This document shows positions 17,093-25,560 of a stretch of DNA of 64,000 bases, piece after piece; position 1 is the first letter of the stretch, and each line of letters opens with the position of its first letter. The position numbers were made by a program, and so were the translations under genes. The notes beneath the pieces are model-generated. The model was not told where the DNA came from. It was given only the letters and a program-made list of their open reading frames with translations, and made no database searches. Source of the stretch: ATM1 sp003577165 (GTDB lineage Bacteria; Armatimonadota; Fimbriimonadia; Fimbriimonadales; ATM1); contig SZPM01000002.1 in NCBI GenBank assembly GCA_030263715.1, positions 124,001 through 188,000 of the forward strand, written 5' to 3'.

Positions 17093-17824
17093 TTATTTCA
17101 CCGTGTGACTCTTGAGAACGAGTTTTTGGCTCTGTCTGGCTCCGTTGGACGTTGCGACGGTCTCAAGGCTTCTGACCATTCCGACGCCCGGCGCGAACCA
17201 AGCGGCTTGCGCCGTTTCGAATTTGACTTTGTTCACTTCGTATTGCTGGAGCGTGTCGAATCTGTAAGCGCTGAACCTGCCTGCTGCGCTGTCTACGATT
17301 GCGCGACCTTTCTGTTCGAAGTTGGCGGAGATGTCGCCTGTGGTACCGATTCCGGGGCGTGCGCCCTTCCCTTTCCAGGATGACTTCTCGCCTTTCTTTG
17401 CTGGCCAAAGCATCAGCGGAAAGGGTTTTTCGTACATGACTTTCGAATTTCCCGAACCCATTCCGAGTTGGTAGATTCCGCCTTTGTTGACTTCGATGTG
17501 GATGACGCCGAGCGTTTTGCCGTCTTGGTCGAGAACGGCCAGTTCTGCAGTCTTGCCGCCCTCGTTTGGCGCAGCCTTCGTCACTTTGAGAACTCGTTCG
17601 AATCGTCTCCTGTCGGCGGGCACGTTCGGAGCTTCGAGGACCTCTTCCACTTCGAACGTCCACTGATTACCGACTTCGAGAGGCCAGAGGTCGACCGCTT
17701 CGACGACCTGCGTGTCGGCGGCAGCAACCGGAGTCTTCTCCCCGCTGGAGCCGGGCCCACCCGACGGGCCGCAAGCGTTAAGGACAAGCAGTGAGAGGGT
17801 TACGAAAAGTGGGATGGTTTTCAT
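17093..17824 (-). CDS. Lipoprotein of the tandem envelope family, member 1
   Basis: 243 residues from the ATG at 17824 (MKTIPLFVTLSLLVLNACGP; lipobox LNAC). The frame stays open further upstream but that part is a shadow of the previous gene and lacks any signal. The mature part has a Gly/Ser/Pro linker, then VDLWPLEVGNQWTFEVEEVL, PLMLWPAKKGEKSSWKGKGA and WFAPGVGMVRSLETVATSNG. The start overlaps the stop of the preceding gene (ATGA, four bases), so the two are coupled. It is the best reference for the family, sharing blocks with the three following genes. No enzymatic signature is seen. Confidence 0.75.
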   Translation of the reverse strand: MKTIPLFVTLSLLVLNACGPSGGPGSSGEKTPVAAADTQVVEAVDLWPLEVGNQWTFEVEEVLEAPNVPADRRRFERVLKVTKAAPNEGGKTAELAVLDQDGKTLGVIHIEVNKGGIYQLGMGSGNSKVMYEKPFPLMLWPAKKGEKSSWKGKGARPGIGTTGDISANFEQKGRAIVDSAAGRFSAYRFDTLQQYEVNKVKFETAQAAWFAPGVGMVRSLETVATSNGARQSQKLVLKSHTVK

Positions 17825-18957
17825 GACGTTTCTGATCCAGGCACGCCCTTTACTGCGTTCACCGCATCCTGGGCAAGGTCTTCGTCGGCGACCCCCGTAA
17901 TCGCAATCGTAGAATACTTCATTTCGTGTTGAACGATCGGAGCGGCGATCGCGACTCCGTCCACGACGAGGAGCAGTTGACAGCGGGGCCGTTCGTGCGT
18001 GTATCGCCAGAGTCGGTTGCGGCCTTCGGTGGATATCTGCAAATTGACGGTGTACCAATCGCCCTTGCCGTTGGGACGGGGGACGGCCTCGTAATCTGCG
18101 CCTCGAACGAACTTTGAATTCAGCAGGACGGTGACCCTTTCCAGTAGTTGTTCGGCGGGTTGGGCGAGGCGCTTCCGTCGCTCCTCGGAGAGGAGGGATC
18201 GCAACGAGCCTGCCACGTCTTCGACGCTGCCCGCTTCCTGTGCGCTCCGCCAGACCTCGTCGTAGACTCCCTCCCAAGCGGCGCGGGTGGGCTGGAAGCC
18301 CTCTCGGATCAGTTTATGGTTGGCCACCTCAGATGCGATCCGGGTTCGATAGGGCTGGAGGATCTCAGCGACGACAGCCTCCTTCTTGCCTGCCGCGCCC
18401 GGAACTTGGACCTGCACGCGGGTCCGGATGAAGATGCCCGTTCGGATGAGGGAAGGCGTGATGGCATCGGAGGCGGAGCCGTCGAGGCGGGTGCTGAGGT
18501 CCGTTTCGAGCTTGATTCTCGCCTTCGCGTCCCCTTCAAGTGCGGCGAGCACGTCTCTCTCGTCCCAGATGGACTCTGGGGCTGGGTTGTCCGCCGTGTC
18601 GATCTCGTTCAGGGAGGCGACCAATTCGGAGGCGGCCGGCGGTTCGAGGCGGAGGGTTCCGATGAGGGCCTTCATGGGCACCCTCGGGCCCTCGGCAGCG
18701 CCTGACATGTCGCCGGAGGACTCGATGTCTGCACCGAAGTCGCCGAAGTTGCCTCGCACGAGCTGGGCGATGCCGTTCGAGACGATGATCCTCTCGTCCC
18801 GGAGTTGGAGGCCGATCAGGCTGATGTCATCGGGAGCGATGCGCGGAAACGGCTGGGATTCGATGAAGACCTTGTAGTAAGCAAGGTTGCCTCCCCACCA
18901 GAGGGCGAATGCCCCCAGGATGAAGGCGGGGATGAGCACGCTCCAGCGCTTGGTCAT
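17821..18957 (-). CDS. Membrane-anchored protein with SecD-P1-like C-terminal domain
   Basis: 378 residues: one N-terminal membrane anchor (WSVLIPAFILGAFALWWGGN), then an extracytoplasmic region without recognised domain. The end contains WYTVNLQISTEGRNRLWRYT, then LLLVVDGVAIAAPIVQHEM and ITGVADEDLAQDAVNAVKGV. These last blocks resemble the head of the SecD/SecDF periplasmic P1 domain (a dGxv-xaP motif followed by I-x-G-x-f-t-x-eeA), normally part of a 12-helix translocase. Here the RND-type membrane region is missing, so it is not SecD itself. It might be a substrate-handling or envelope-sensing protein; it leads the lipoprotein group and is coupled to it. Confidence 0.6.
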   Translation of the reverse strand: MTKRWSVLIPAFILGAFALWWGGNLAYYKVFIESQPFPRIAPDDISLIGLQLRDERIIVSNGIAQLVRGNFGDFGADIESSGDMSGAAEGPRVPMKALIGTLRLEPPAASELVASLNEIDTADNPAPESIWDERDVLAALEGDAKARIKLETDLSTRLDGSASDAITPSLIRTGIFIRTRVQVQVPGAAGKKEAVVAEILQPYRTRIASEVANHKLIREGFQPTRAAWEGVYDEVWRSAQEAGSVEDVAGSLRSLLSEERRKRLAQPAEQLLERVTVLLNSKFVRGADYEAVPRPNGKGDWYTVNLQISTEGRNRLWRYTHERPRCQLLLVVDGVAIAAPIVQHEMKYSTIAITGVADEDLAQDAVNAVKGVPGSETS

Positions 18958-19000
18958 GGTCCGAATGCCGCAGGTTTGGGCGGCTGATTCTACTACGCGC

Positions 19001-20278
19001 CTATCGGCCCTTCAGAATCACCGGCGTGGTGCTCAGGCGGAATTTCATTCCGTCAACTTCCATGTCGAACTCGCCGAAGGCCGCTCTGTAGCCCGGCTTG
19101 CCGGTTGATTCCGGTACCCGCAGCTCCCCGGGGCTGTCCTTTTCGAGGACGACTCGCCACTTAGCGGACGAGAAGTTCTTGTTGGCCGACTCGGCCACCC
19201 ATATGCGGCCTTTGGCCGGGCGCGGGGACCTGACGAGGATGGTCGCGAAGTCTACTGCCGGGTCCTCCTGGTTGCCGCCTGCGGCCATCCACTGGTAGAT
19301 GAGCGCGGGCAGCGGCTTGTTCTTTGCCGTGAGCCGGGCGAAGGCCACGAGGGTATCGAAGACTCGCTCATGGTCTTCCAGTCCGTGGCCGGAGTTCGGG
19401 GCGTAGAGGACGGCCTTGTGGCCTACGAGGTCGCGCCAGTACAGGTTGAGGGCGTCCGTCGTCCAGTAGGGATCGTTCGCTCCGAGGAGGATCAGTTTGG
19501 GCCTCTGCAGTTTGGTCCGGCGGCGGTACGGGTCCACGAGGTCGAGCAGTTTCTGGCCTTCGGGTGTGTCCAGGATCTCCTGGAGGCCACGCTCGGTGTA
19601 GTCCGCGATCATCGGGCTGTAGGCGCCCCAACTCGCGAACTGGTGGCGGAGTTGAGCGGGAAAGTCGAGGACGTCGAAGACCATGGGGGCGAGGCCTACG
19701 ACGCGGGGTTCGGCGGATGCGAGGAGGTAGGTGGTCCAGCCTCGCTTGCTTGCGCCCGTGACGATGAAGCGGGTGACTCCGCCCTTGCCATCCTCGGATG
19801 TGGCCTCCTGGACGGCCTCGATGCAGGCTTTTGCGCTCTTCACCATCGGGAGGAGAACGACCTTAGACGGGTCTCCCGTGGCGAGGTAGCGCTCGAAAGA
19901 ACGTGCGATCAGGGCGTCTTCACGAAGGTCGTCGAAGAGGGGCTGATTCGGGACGTCGTACAGGACGACGACGCGCATTTTGAGGCGAGGGGCGAGTTTC
20001 TCCGCGTTCTTGATGTCTTCATCGTGGCGACCTCGGTCGCCGGTGATGAGCAGGAGAGCGGTGTCTTGAAACTCGACCTGCTTCGGTTCGATTATCTCGA
20101 CGTCGTGCTTCCAGACCTTGCCCTCCCATTCGAGCGAGGAGAGGCGCATTTTGGTCGTGGAGACGGACTCTGTGACGACCGGGGCTGAGGCCTCGACTTT
20201 GTAGGACGGCTCCTCCTTCTGCAGGTACGCAGCGAGGGGGTCGATTTGGGCTGCGAGGACGGCGAGCGCAAGGAGCAT
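19001..20278 (-). CDS. PhoPQ-activated pathogenicity-related (PqaA) family alpha/beta hydrolase
   Basis: 425 residues with a signal peptide (MLLALAVLAAQIDPLAAYLQ) and the PqaA layout: LLLITGDRGRHDEDIKNAEK, VVLYDVPNQPLF, the nucleophile elbow IVTGASKRGWTTYLLASAEP and VFDVLDFPAQLRHQFASWGA. The acid and His regions follow (ILLGANDPYWTTDALNLYWR, YAPNSGHGLEDHERVF). The family was named for a Salmonella PhoP-regulated gene linked to antimicrobial-peptide resistance; its substrate is not known. The gene lies 43 bases before the SecD-P1-like gene and may be part of the same transcript. Confidence 0.85.
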   Translation of the reverse strand: MLLALAVLAAQIDPLAAYLQKEEPSYKVEASAPVVTESVSTTKMRLSSLEWEGKVWKHDVEIIEPKQVEFQDTALLLITGDRGRHDEDIKNAEKLAPRLKMRVVVLYDVPNQPLFDDLREDALIARSFERYLATGDPSKVVLLPMVKSAKACIEAVQEATSEDGKGGVTRFIVTGASKRGWTTYLLASAEPRVVGLAPMVFDVLDFPAQLRHQFASWGAYSPMIADYTERGLQEILDTPEGQKLLDLVDPYRRRTKLQRPKLILLGANDPYWTTDALNLYWRDLVGHKAVLYAPNSGHGLEDHERVFDTLVAFARLTAKNKPLPALIYQWMAAGGNQEDPAVDFATILVRSPRPAKGRIWVAESANKNFSSAKWRVVLEKDSPGELRVPESTGKPGYRAAFGEFDMEVDGMKFRLSTTPVILKGR

Positions 20279-20309
20279 CGGGTGCCGTTATTGACGTGTC
20301 AGGGGGCGG

Positions 20310-20978
20310 TTAGTTGCTGGACAGATATTCCGCGTACTCCTCGAGTGGGTCCGGCGCCTCGAAGTCGAGGAGGTCTACGGATTGGGTTTCGAGGATGGGG
20401 ATAAGTTCACGGAAGCGCTCCGCGGTGTCGGTCATCTCAAGCAGGCGCTGCTTCTCCATGACGGTGAGGTGGACGCAGCCTGCGATCGCGAAGGAAAGGG
20501 CGACGGGGTCGTCGGTGAAGGTGACCGAGATGTTCACGTCGCGGCCGCCGAACACGGAGCGGAGGTGGCCTTCGAAGGCGTTCTTCGCCCTTCCGATCAG
20601 CCAGGAGTGGTTGGGCGACTCGTCCCACTCCAGTTCGACGATCGGCTCGACCCAGCCGACGAGGTAGGGCTTGGAGTTGTCGAGTTTCCGGACGCGGAAG
20701 CGGCTCTCCCCCATGGCCATGAGGTTGATTCTGCCGTCTGGGAGGTCTTCGTGCTGGACGATCCTCGCGGTCGTGCCGACCATGTAGGGGACGACGTCGG
20801 GGTCACCGACCTCAGATCCTTCGCGCAGCAGAACGACCCCGAACGGACGGTCGTTTTCGAGGCAATCGCGGACCAACTCCCGGTATCGCTCCTCAAAGAT
20901 GTGGAGCGGCAGCATTTGATAGGGGAGGAGCACCGCGTTCAGCGGAAAGAGCGGCATCGGCTCTAAGTCCCGACCCAT
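20310..20978 (-). CDS. Lon N-terminal (LON substrate-binding) domain protein
   Basis: 222 residues from the ATG at 20978 (MGRDLEPMPLFPLNAVLLPY). A GTG at 21002 would add eight residues without similarity. The start LFPLNAVLLPYQMLPLHIFE and IVQHEDLPDGRINLMAMGES are the PUA-like LON domain. The rest is helical, with no AAA or protease domain. Stand-alone LON-domain proteins are common and of unclear function, possibly binding unfolded peptides. It is the most upstream gene of the minus-strand series and divergent from the histidine kinase. Confidence 0.85.
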   Translation of the reverse strand: MGRDLEPMPLFPLNAVLLPYQMLPLHIFEERYRELVRDCLENDRPFGVVLLREGSEVGDPDVVPYMVGTTARIVQHEDLPDGRINLMAMGESRFRVRKLDNSKPYLVGWVEPIVELEWDESPNHSWLIGRAKNAFEGHLRSVFGGRDVNISVTFTDDPVALSFAIAGCVHLTVMEKQRLLEMTDTAERFRELIPILETQSVDLLDFEAPDPLEEYAEYLSSN

Positions 20979-21059
20979 GGATGAACAAAGGCAGTATATC
21001 ACCTTGTTGGCGGGATTCGGCCTGGAATTTGCCTGGGAGCCTGGAGGAGGCCCGGTCGG

Positions 21060-21065
21060 TATAAT
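21060..21065 (+). promoter_or_regulatory. -10 element of the histidine kinase gene
   Basis: A consensus TATAAT, 38 bases before the ATG at 21104. No good -35 stands at 16-18 bases, so the promoter may use a non-standard -35 or an activator. The short leader contains a small GACGC/GCGTC hairpin (about 21074-21091). Confidence 0.5.
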
Positions 21066-21103
21066 CGAACGCCCGACGCCTCTTTAGCGTCTCACACCCT
21101 GTC

Positions 21104-22864
21104 ATGCATAGCCGTATGGACGAGAAGGACGACACCCAGCCAGAGTCACAACAGGTGGGGGTTGATCCTGCGGAACTCACCCGCACAATTTCCGAGCTGA
21201 AGCGCGAACTCGACGAACTTCGTGGTCGCAACGTCGAGTTGGAGAACCGCTTGAGCGGGAAAGACCCTCGCGCCGTCCAGGACGTTTCGGTCCCGGTGGA
21301 AGCCGCGACGACGATCAGCGACATGGACGCGACGCTTCGGCGGCTCGTCCAGCGGATCGCGATGATCCTCCAAGCTGAGAAGGTCCTCATGATGTTCTTC
21401 GACCGGGAGGCCGGCGAACTCATGGGCATTCCTCCCGCCTACGGCTTGGACGAAGACATCATCCGGATGGTGCGCGTGCGCGCCACGCACGGAATCTCCG
21501 GAGAGGTTTTCCGAGAGGGGCGCCCGACGATTTTCCACGACGCCGTCACGGACAAGCGAACCGAAGGCGACCCGTTCTCGCTTCTTCACGTTCACAACGG
21601 CGTCACGGTTCCGCTCGTCATCGAGAAGCGCGACGACGAGAATCGCGTCATCGATCGCACCACCATCGGCGTTCTTCACGCTTTCAACAAGAGGCACGGA
21701 GAGGATTTCAACGACGAAGACGTTCACCTTCTGGAACGGATGGCGAAAAGCGCAGCTTCGATCATCTCGAACCTGCGGCTTTACCAGGAGATCGTCGAAG
21801 AGAAAGAGGAACTACTCCAGACTCTCGAGAGCCTTTATGCTGGGCTGGTCGTGACAAGCAACGAAGGCCGCGTCACGCAAATGAACGCAAGCGCCAGGGC
21901 GATCTTCAATGTGACCTCCGAAGTCATCGGACGGGACGTGCGAGACGTCATTCTCGACGATGAGATTCGCGCGCTTATCGTTTCGGCGCAGGAAGGCAAC
22001 GAGGGCAACCAGACGGAAGCGACGATCAGCACCGACGGGCGGATGGAGAGGACGTACAACGTTCAATCCGCGCAGGTAAAGAACGAAGAGGGTCGGCAAA
22101 TCGGCGTCGTGACCATCTTCAACGACGTCACCGAACTCAAAAACATCGAGCGCATGAAGAGCGCGTTCGTCGCGACGGTTTCGCACGAGCTCCGAACCCC
22201 GTTGACGGCAATCAAGGGATTCGTGAGTACGCTGTTGATGAACGACGACTTTCCCGAAGAGGACCGTCGGGAGTTCTACACGATCATCGATCACGAGTGC
22301 GACCGGCTCACGAGGCTGATCAACGATCTGCTGAACATCGCACGAATCGAAGCGGGCGAAAGCTTAAAGCCACACTACAGCGATGTGGACGTTCGCGCGC
22401 TATGCAAGAAGGTCGCTCTCATTCAGCAGCAGGCGAGCCACAACCATCAACTTGTATTGGACGCTCCGGATGAGTTCCCCGTAATCGTCGGCGACGAGGA
22501 CAAACTCGATCAGATCGTCACGAACTTAGTCAGCAACGCGATCAAGTACTCCCCGGAGGGGGGGAAGGTCACCATCCACCTCAAGATGGACGACGACCAC
22601 GTGCTGATCGGCGTTCAGGATCAAGGCATCGGCATTCCGAAGGAGCATCTGTCAAAGGTGTTCGATCGCTTCCACCGCGTGCACAACGAGGATAACCGTA
22701 AGATTTACGGGACGGGGCTCGGCTTGTTCCTGGTGAAGCACTTGGTGGAGCAGATTCACTTGGGCAAGGTCTGGGCTGAGTCGGAAGTCGGTGTCGGCTC
22801 GACGTTCTGGGTGCGAATTCCGATCCAGTTGGACGTCGCCAAAGCCGAAGAACTGAACAAGTAG
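21104..22864 (+). CDS. Sensor histidine kinase: coiled coil, GAF, PAS, HisKA, HATPase
   Basis: 586 residues, no transmembrane segment, so cytosolic. An N-terminal coiled coil (TRTISELKRELDELRGRNVE) is followed by a GAF domain at about 70-235. A second coiled coil (YQEIVEEKEELLQTLESLYA) leads into a PAS domain at about 250-350 (LVVTSNEGRVTQMNASARAI). Then come the H-box FVATVSHELRTPLTAIKGF, the N-box DQIVTNLVSNAIKYSPEGGK, G1 VGVQDQGIGIPKEHL-type and G2 YGTGLGLFLVKHLVE. All catalytic blocks are intact. The architecture is PhoR/WalK-like but without membrane anchor. No response regulator is adjacent. An alternative start is the ATG at 21116. Confidence 0.92.
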   Translation: MHSRMDEKDDTQPESQQVGVDPAELTRTISELKRELDELRGRNVELENRLSGKDPRAVQDVSVPVEAATTISDMDATLRRLVQRIAMILQAEKVLMMFFDREAGELMGIPPAYGLDEDIIRMVRVRATHGISGEVFREGRPTIFHDAVTDKRTEGDPFSLLHVHNGVTVPLVIEKRDDENRVIDRTTIGVLHAFNKRHGEDFNDEDVHLLERMAKSAASIISNLRLYQEIVEEKEELLQTLESLYAGLVVTSNEGRVTQMNASARAIFNVTSEVIGRDVRDVILDDEIRALIVSAQEGNEGNQTEATISTDGRMERTYNVQSAQVKNEEGRQIGVVTIFNDVTELKNIERMKSAFVATVSHELRTPLTAIKGFVSTLLMNDDFPEEDRREFYTIIDHECDRLTRLINDLLNIARIEAGESLKPHYSDVDVRALCKKVALIQQQASHNHQLVLDAPDEFPVIVGDEDKLDQIVTNLVSNAIKYSPEGGKVTIHLKMDDDHVLIGVQDQGIGIPKEHLSKVFDRFHRVHNEDNRKIYGTGLGLFLVKHLVEQIHLGKVWAESEVGVGSTFWVRIPIQLDVAKAEELNK

Positions 22865-22883
22865 CGGCCGGTCGAGGTACCCC

Positions 22884-24161
22884 TTGATTGACCGTCAGAG
22901 ACTGAGGAGCGAAGCCGAGAAAATCCAGCAGGCGATCGCGCGAAAGCGCGTGTCGGCTCCGATCGAGGAGTTCCTCCGGGTGGATGCAGCCCGCCGCGAA
23001 CTCTTAACTCGACTCGACGCCCAAAAGGCGGAGCAGAACAGCGTCAGCAAATCCATCGGCGCACTTATGGCGCAGGGAAAGACGGAGGAGGCGAACGCCG
23101 CGAAGTCGCGCGCTGCGGAACTCAAGGAGATCATCGCGGGGGGGGATGAGGAACTAAAGGTCCTCGATGAGGAACTCGCGCGAATCGAGTTGACGATTCC
23201 GAACGCGCCGCACGACTCGGTGCCCACGGGCGCCTCGGAAGAGGACAACGTCGAAGTAAGGCGCCACCTCGAACCCAAGACATTCGACTTCGAGCCGAAG
23301 GCTCACTGGGACATCGCCACGGACCTGGGGATCATCGACTTCGCCGCAGGCGCGAAGATCGCTGGCAGCGGCTTCATCGTGTATCGAGGGCCGGGCGCGA
23401 GGCTTCAGAGGTCTTTGATCAACTACATGGTGGACCTGCACGTTCGAGAGCACGGGTACACCGAGATCTGGCCGCCCCTAATGGTGAATCGGGCGGCGAT
23501 GACAGGGACTGGGCAGCTGCCCAAGTTCGAAGAGGATCTCTACTTGGCGGAGCGAGACGAGCTGTTCATGATCCCGACCGCGGAGGTGCCCGTCACGAAC
23601 CTGCACCGTGACGAGATCTTGGAGCCGAGACAGCTTCCCTTGCGATACGTCGCTTTTTCCGCGTGTTTTCGGAGAGAGGCGGGTGCTGCGGGAAAAGATA
23701 CGCGGGGATTGCTGCGCGTGCACGAATTCGACAAGGTTGAGTTAGTCAAGTTCTGTCCGGCGGAGACGAGTTATGAGGAACTGGAGACGCTGACGGCCGA
23801 CGCAGAAACGGTGTTGCGGTCGCTGGGTCTGCACTTTCGGACGGTGTCAGTCTGTTCCGGCGAGATGGGTTTTTCGAACGCGAAGCAGTACGATCTCGAG
23901 GTGCATGCGCCGGGGGTGGGGCGGTATCTCGAAGTGAGCAGCGCGAGCAACTTCGAGGACTTTCAGGCGAGGCGGGCGAACATCCGGTATCGGCCGGAGA
24001 AGGGGGCGAAGCCGGTGTTCGCTCACACGCTCAATGCTTCGGGCGTGGCGTGCCCAAGATTGATGGCGGCGCTGTTGGAAACTTACCAGCGCGAGGATGG
24101 TTCCGTCGAGATACCGGAGCCGCTTCGTCCGTACATGGGCGTGGCTGAAATCAGGCGTTAG
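22884..24161 (+). CDS. serS: Seryl-tRNA synthetase
   Basis: 425 residues starting at a TTG (22884) preceded by GAGG. The N-terminal helical arm (residues 1-110) binds the long variable loop of tRNA-Ser. The class II core shows motif 2 FSACFRREAGAAGKDTRGLL and RVHEFDKVELVKF, and motif 3 HTLNASGVACPRLMAALLET. A single-copy essential gene, full length. It sits 19 bases after the kinase, likely on the same transcript, and its last 11 bases overlap the end of the opposing thioesterase gene. The arm Ala-Gly-Gly is encoded in a G8 tract (23138-23145). Confidence 0.97.
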   Translation: MIDRQRLRSEAEKIQQAIARKRVSAPIEEFLRVDAARRELLTRLDAQKAEQNSVSKSIGALMAQGKTEEANAAKSRAAELKEIIAGGDEELKVLDEELARIELTIPNAPHDSVPTGASEEDNVEVRRHLEPKTFDFEPKAHWDIATDLGIIDFAAGAKIAGSGFIVYRGPGARLQRSLINYMVDLHVREHGYTEIWPPLMVNRAAMTGTGQLPKFEEDLYLAERDELFMIPTAEVPVTNLHRDEILEPRQLPLRYVAFSACFRREAGAAGKDTRGLLRVHEFDKVELVKFCPAETSYEELETLTADAETVLRSLGLHFRTVSVCSGEMGFSNAKQYDLEVHAPGVGRYLEVSSASNFEDFQARRANIRYRPEKGAKPVFAHTLNASGVACPRLMAALLETYQREDGSVEIPEPLRPYMGVAEIRR

Positions 24162-24702
24162 CCTCAGCGATCTTTCGGTTCAGTTCCTCATCCGTCAAGG
24201 CTTCCAACTCCGCGGCCAACCGCTGTGATTCCTCGCGATGGCGCTGCGCGAGTTCCCTTCGCATTTTTCCTTTGAGGTAATTGATCTTCTGCTCGCGGGT
24301 GCGACACTCCAGTTTAGGAACCGGAACTGGCTTTCCTGCGTCGTCGATGGCCACCATCGTGGTGGTGCAGGTGTTCGTGTGCCTTGTGGTTCCGGTCTGA
24401 ATGTTTTCTGCGTAGACTTCAATTTGGACTTGCAGGCTCGTGCGTCCAACGTAGACCACGCGGCCAACCATGTGTACGAGTTCACCTACATCTATCGAAC
24501 TGTGGAAGTCCACTCTGTCGAAACTTGCCGTGACGCAGACGCGCTTCGCATACCGGCTCGCCGTGACATAAGCGAGGTGGTCCATCATGGACATGATCGC
24601 TCCGCCGAAGACGTTGCCGAGGAAGTTCGCATGACCCGGAGTCATCAACTCGGACATGCGGACTTCGTCCTGCGAGATGTCGCTGATTCTCGAATCGTTC
24701 AT
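24151..24702 (-). CDS. Acyl-CoA thioesterase, hotdog fold
   Basis: 183 residues. The YciA/BFIT-type hotdog is recognised from ELMTPGHANFLGNVFGGAIM, SMMDHLAYVTASRYAKRVCV and VDFHSSIDVGELVHMVGRVV, with the catalytic Asp region GGAIMSMMDHLA and the Asn in HANFLGN. Enzymes of this group hydrolyse medium and long acyl-CoA in the cytosol. A charged C-terminal tail (QRHREESQRLAAELEALTDE) follows the domain. It lies three bases downstream of tpiA, forming a pair, and converges on serS with overlapping ends. Confidence 0.88.
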   Translation of the reverse strand: MNDSRISDISQDEVRMSELMTPGHANFLGNVFGGAIMSMMDHLAYVTASRYAKRVCVTASFDRVDFHSSIDVGELVHMVGRVVYVGRTSLQVQIEVYAENIQTGTTRHTNTCTTTMVAIDDAGKPVPVPKLECRTREQKINYLKGKMRRELAQRHREESQRLAAELEALTDEELNRKIAEANA

Positions 24703-24705
24703 GAG

Positions 24706-25500
24706 TTATGCGCTGAGGATTATGCGTGAGAACTCGTCTGGCTTCAGGCTCGCTCCGCCTACGAGCGCGCCGTCTATGTCGCGTTGCTTGAAGAGGCCGG
24801 CGCAGTTGGAGGCCGCGACGGACCCACCGTAGAGGATGCGGATCGTGTTCGCGGCGTCGGAGCCCATGTGCGCGCCGACTTCCGAGCGGATCAGTTCGCA
24901 CACCCGCTGGGCTTCGTCCGGCTCGCACACGTTTCCGGTTCCGATGGCCCATATCGGTTCGTAGGCGATCGCAAGGCACGGGATTTCGGATTCGTCCACC
25001 GACGAAAGGGCGATCTTGAGTTGGGAGGCAACGACTTCGTCCGTTCGGCCCTCGTTGCGCTCGCGCGCGGTTTCTCCGATGCAGAGAATTGCGGTGAGCC
25101 CTCCGTCGAGGACCGCGCGAAGCTTTCTTTCGACGACTACGTCGCTATCGGAGAAATACGCAAGCAGTTCGTTTGGAAGTTCGGATGCGCCGAAGCGTCC
25201 GCGCCGCTCGCTGTGGCCGACGATGCAGTATTCGCATCCGTGATCGCGCAGCATCTCCACCGAAACTTCCCCGGTAAAGGCCCCTTTTGCGAGCCAAAAC
25301 ACGTCTTGCGCTCCGAGTTTGACGTTCGATTTTGCGACGACTTCGCGAATGTGATGAAGGAGCGTAAAACTGGGGCAGAGCACCACGTCGGTGTCTGCGC
25401 GTTTCGAAGCGGCGCCGAGGATTCCCTGAGCAACCGAGCCGCCTTCCGGAACCGTAAGGTTCATCTTCCAATTGGCGGCCACGAGGCTGCGACGCTGCAT
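24706..25500 (-). CDS. tpiA: Triosephosphate isomerase
   Basis: 264 residues. Catalytic Lys in AANWKMNLT, electrophilic His in CEYCIVGHSERRG, catalytic Glu with loop 6 in AIAYEPIWAIGTG and the phosphate loop ILYGGSVAASN. It interconverts dihydroxyacetone phosphate and glyceraldehyde-3-phosphate. Slightly longer than usual because of small insertions near residues 15-20 and 110-125 (SDSDVVVERKLRAVL). Divergent from eno across 60 bases, so lower glycolysis is controlled from one shared intergenic region. Confidence 0.97.
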   Translation of the reverse strand: MQRRSLVAANWKMNLTVPEGGSVAQGILGAASKRADTDVVLCPSFTLLHHIREVVAKSNVKLGAQDVFWLAKGAFTGEVSVEMLRDHGCEYCIVGHSERRGRFGASELPNELLAYFSDSDVVVERKLRAVLDGGLTAILCIGETARERNEGRTDEVVASQLKIALSSVDESEIPCLAIAYEPIWAIGTGNVCEPDEAQRVCELIRSEVGAHMGSDAANTIRILYGGSVAASNCAGLFKQRDIDGALVGGASLKPDEFSRIILSA

Positions 25501-25509
25501 CCAAACTTA

Positions 25510-25536
25510 TTGTAACCCACCTTCCGTAGGTAAACT
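25510..25536 (+). promoter_or_regulatory. Possible promoter for eno in the tpiA-eno divergent region
   Basis: TTGTAA at 25510-25515 and TAAACT at 25531-25536, spacing 15, followed 15 bases on by the GGAGG of the eno SD (25550-25554) and the TTG start at 25561. Spacing is short, so the -35 is tentative. Confidence 0.4.
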
Positions 25537-25560
25537 GCCCAATCTTCACGGAGGAAGATA

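Noticed and set aside
17825..18277. N-terminal extension of the lipoprotein at 17093
   Set aside because: The extension is Arg/Pro-rich, overlaps the SecD-P1-like gene out of frame and would hide a clear lipoprotein signal starting at 17824.
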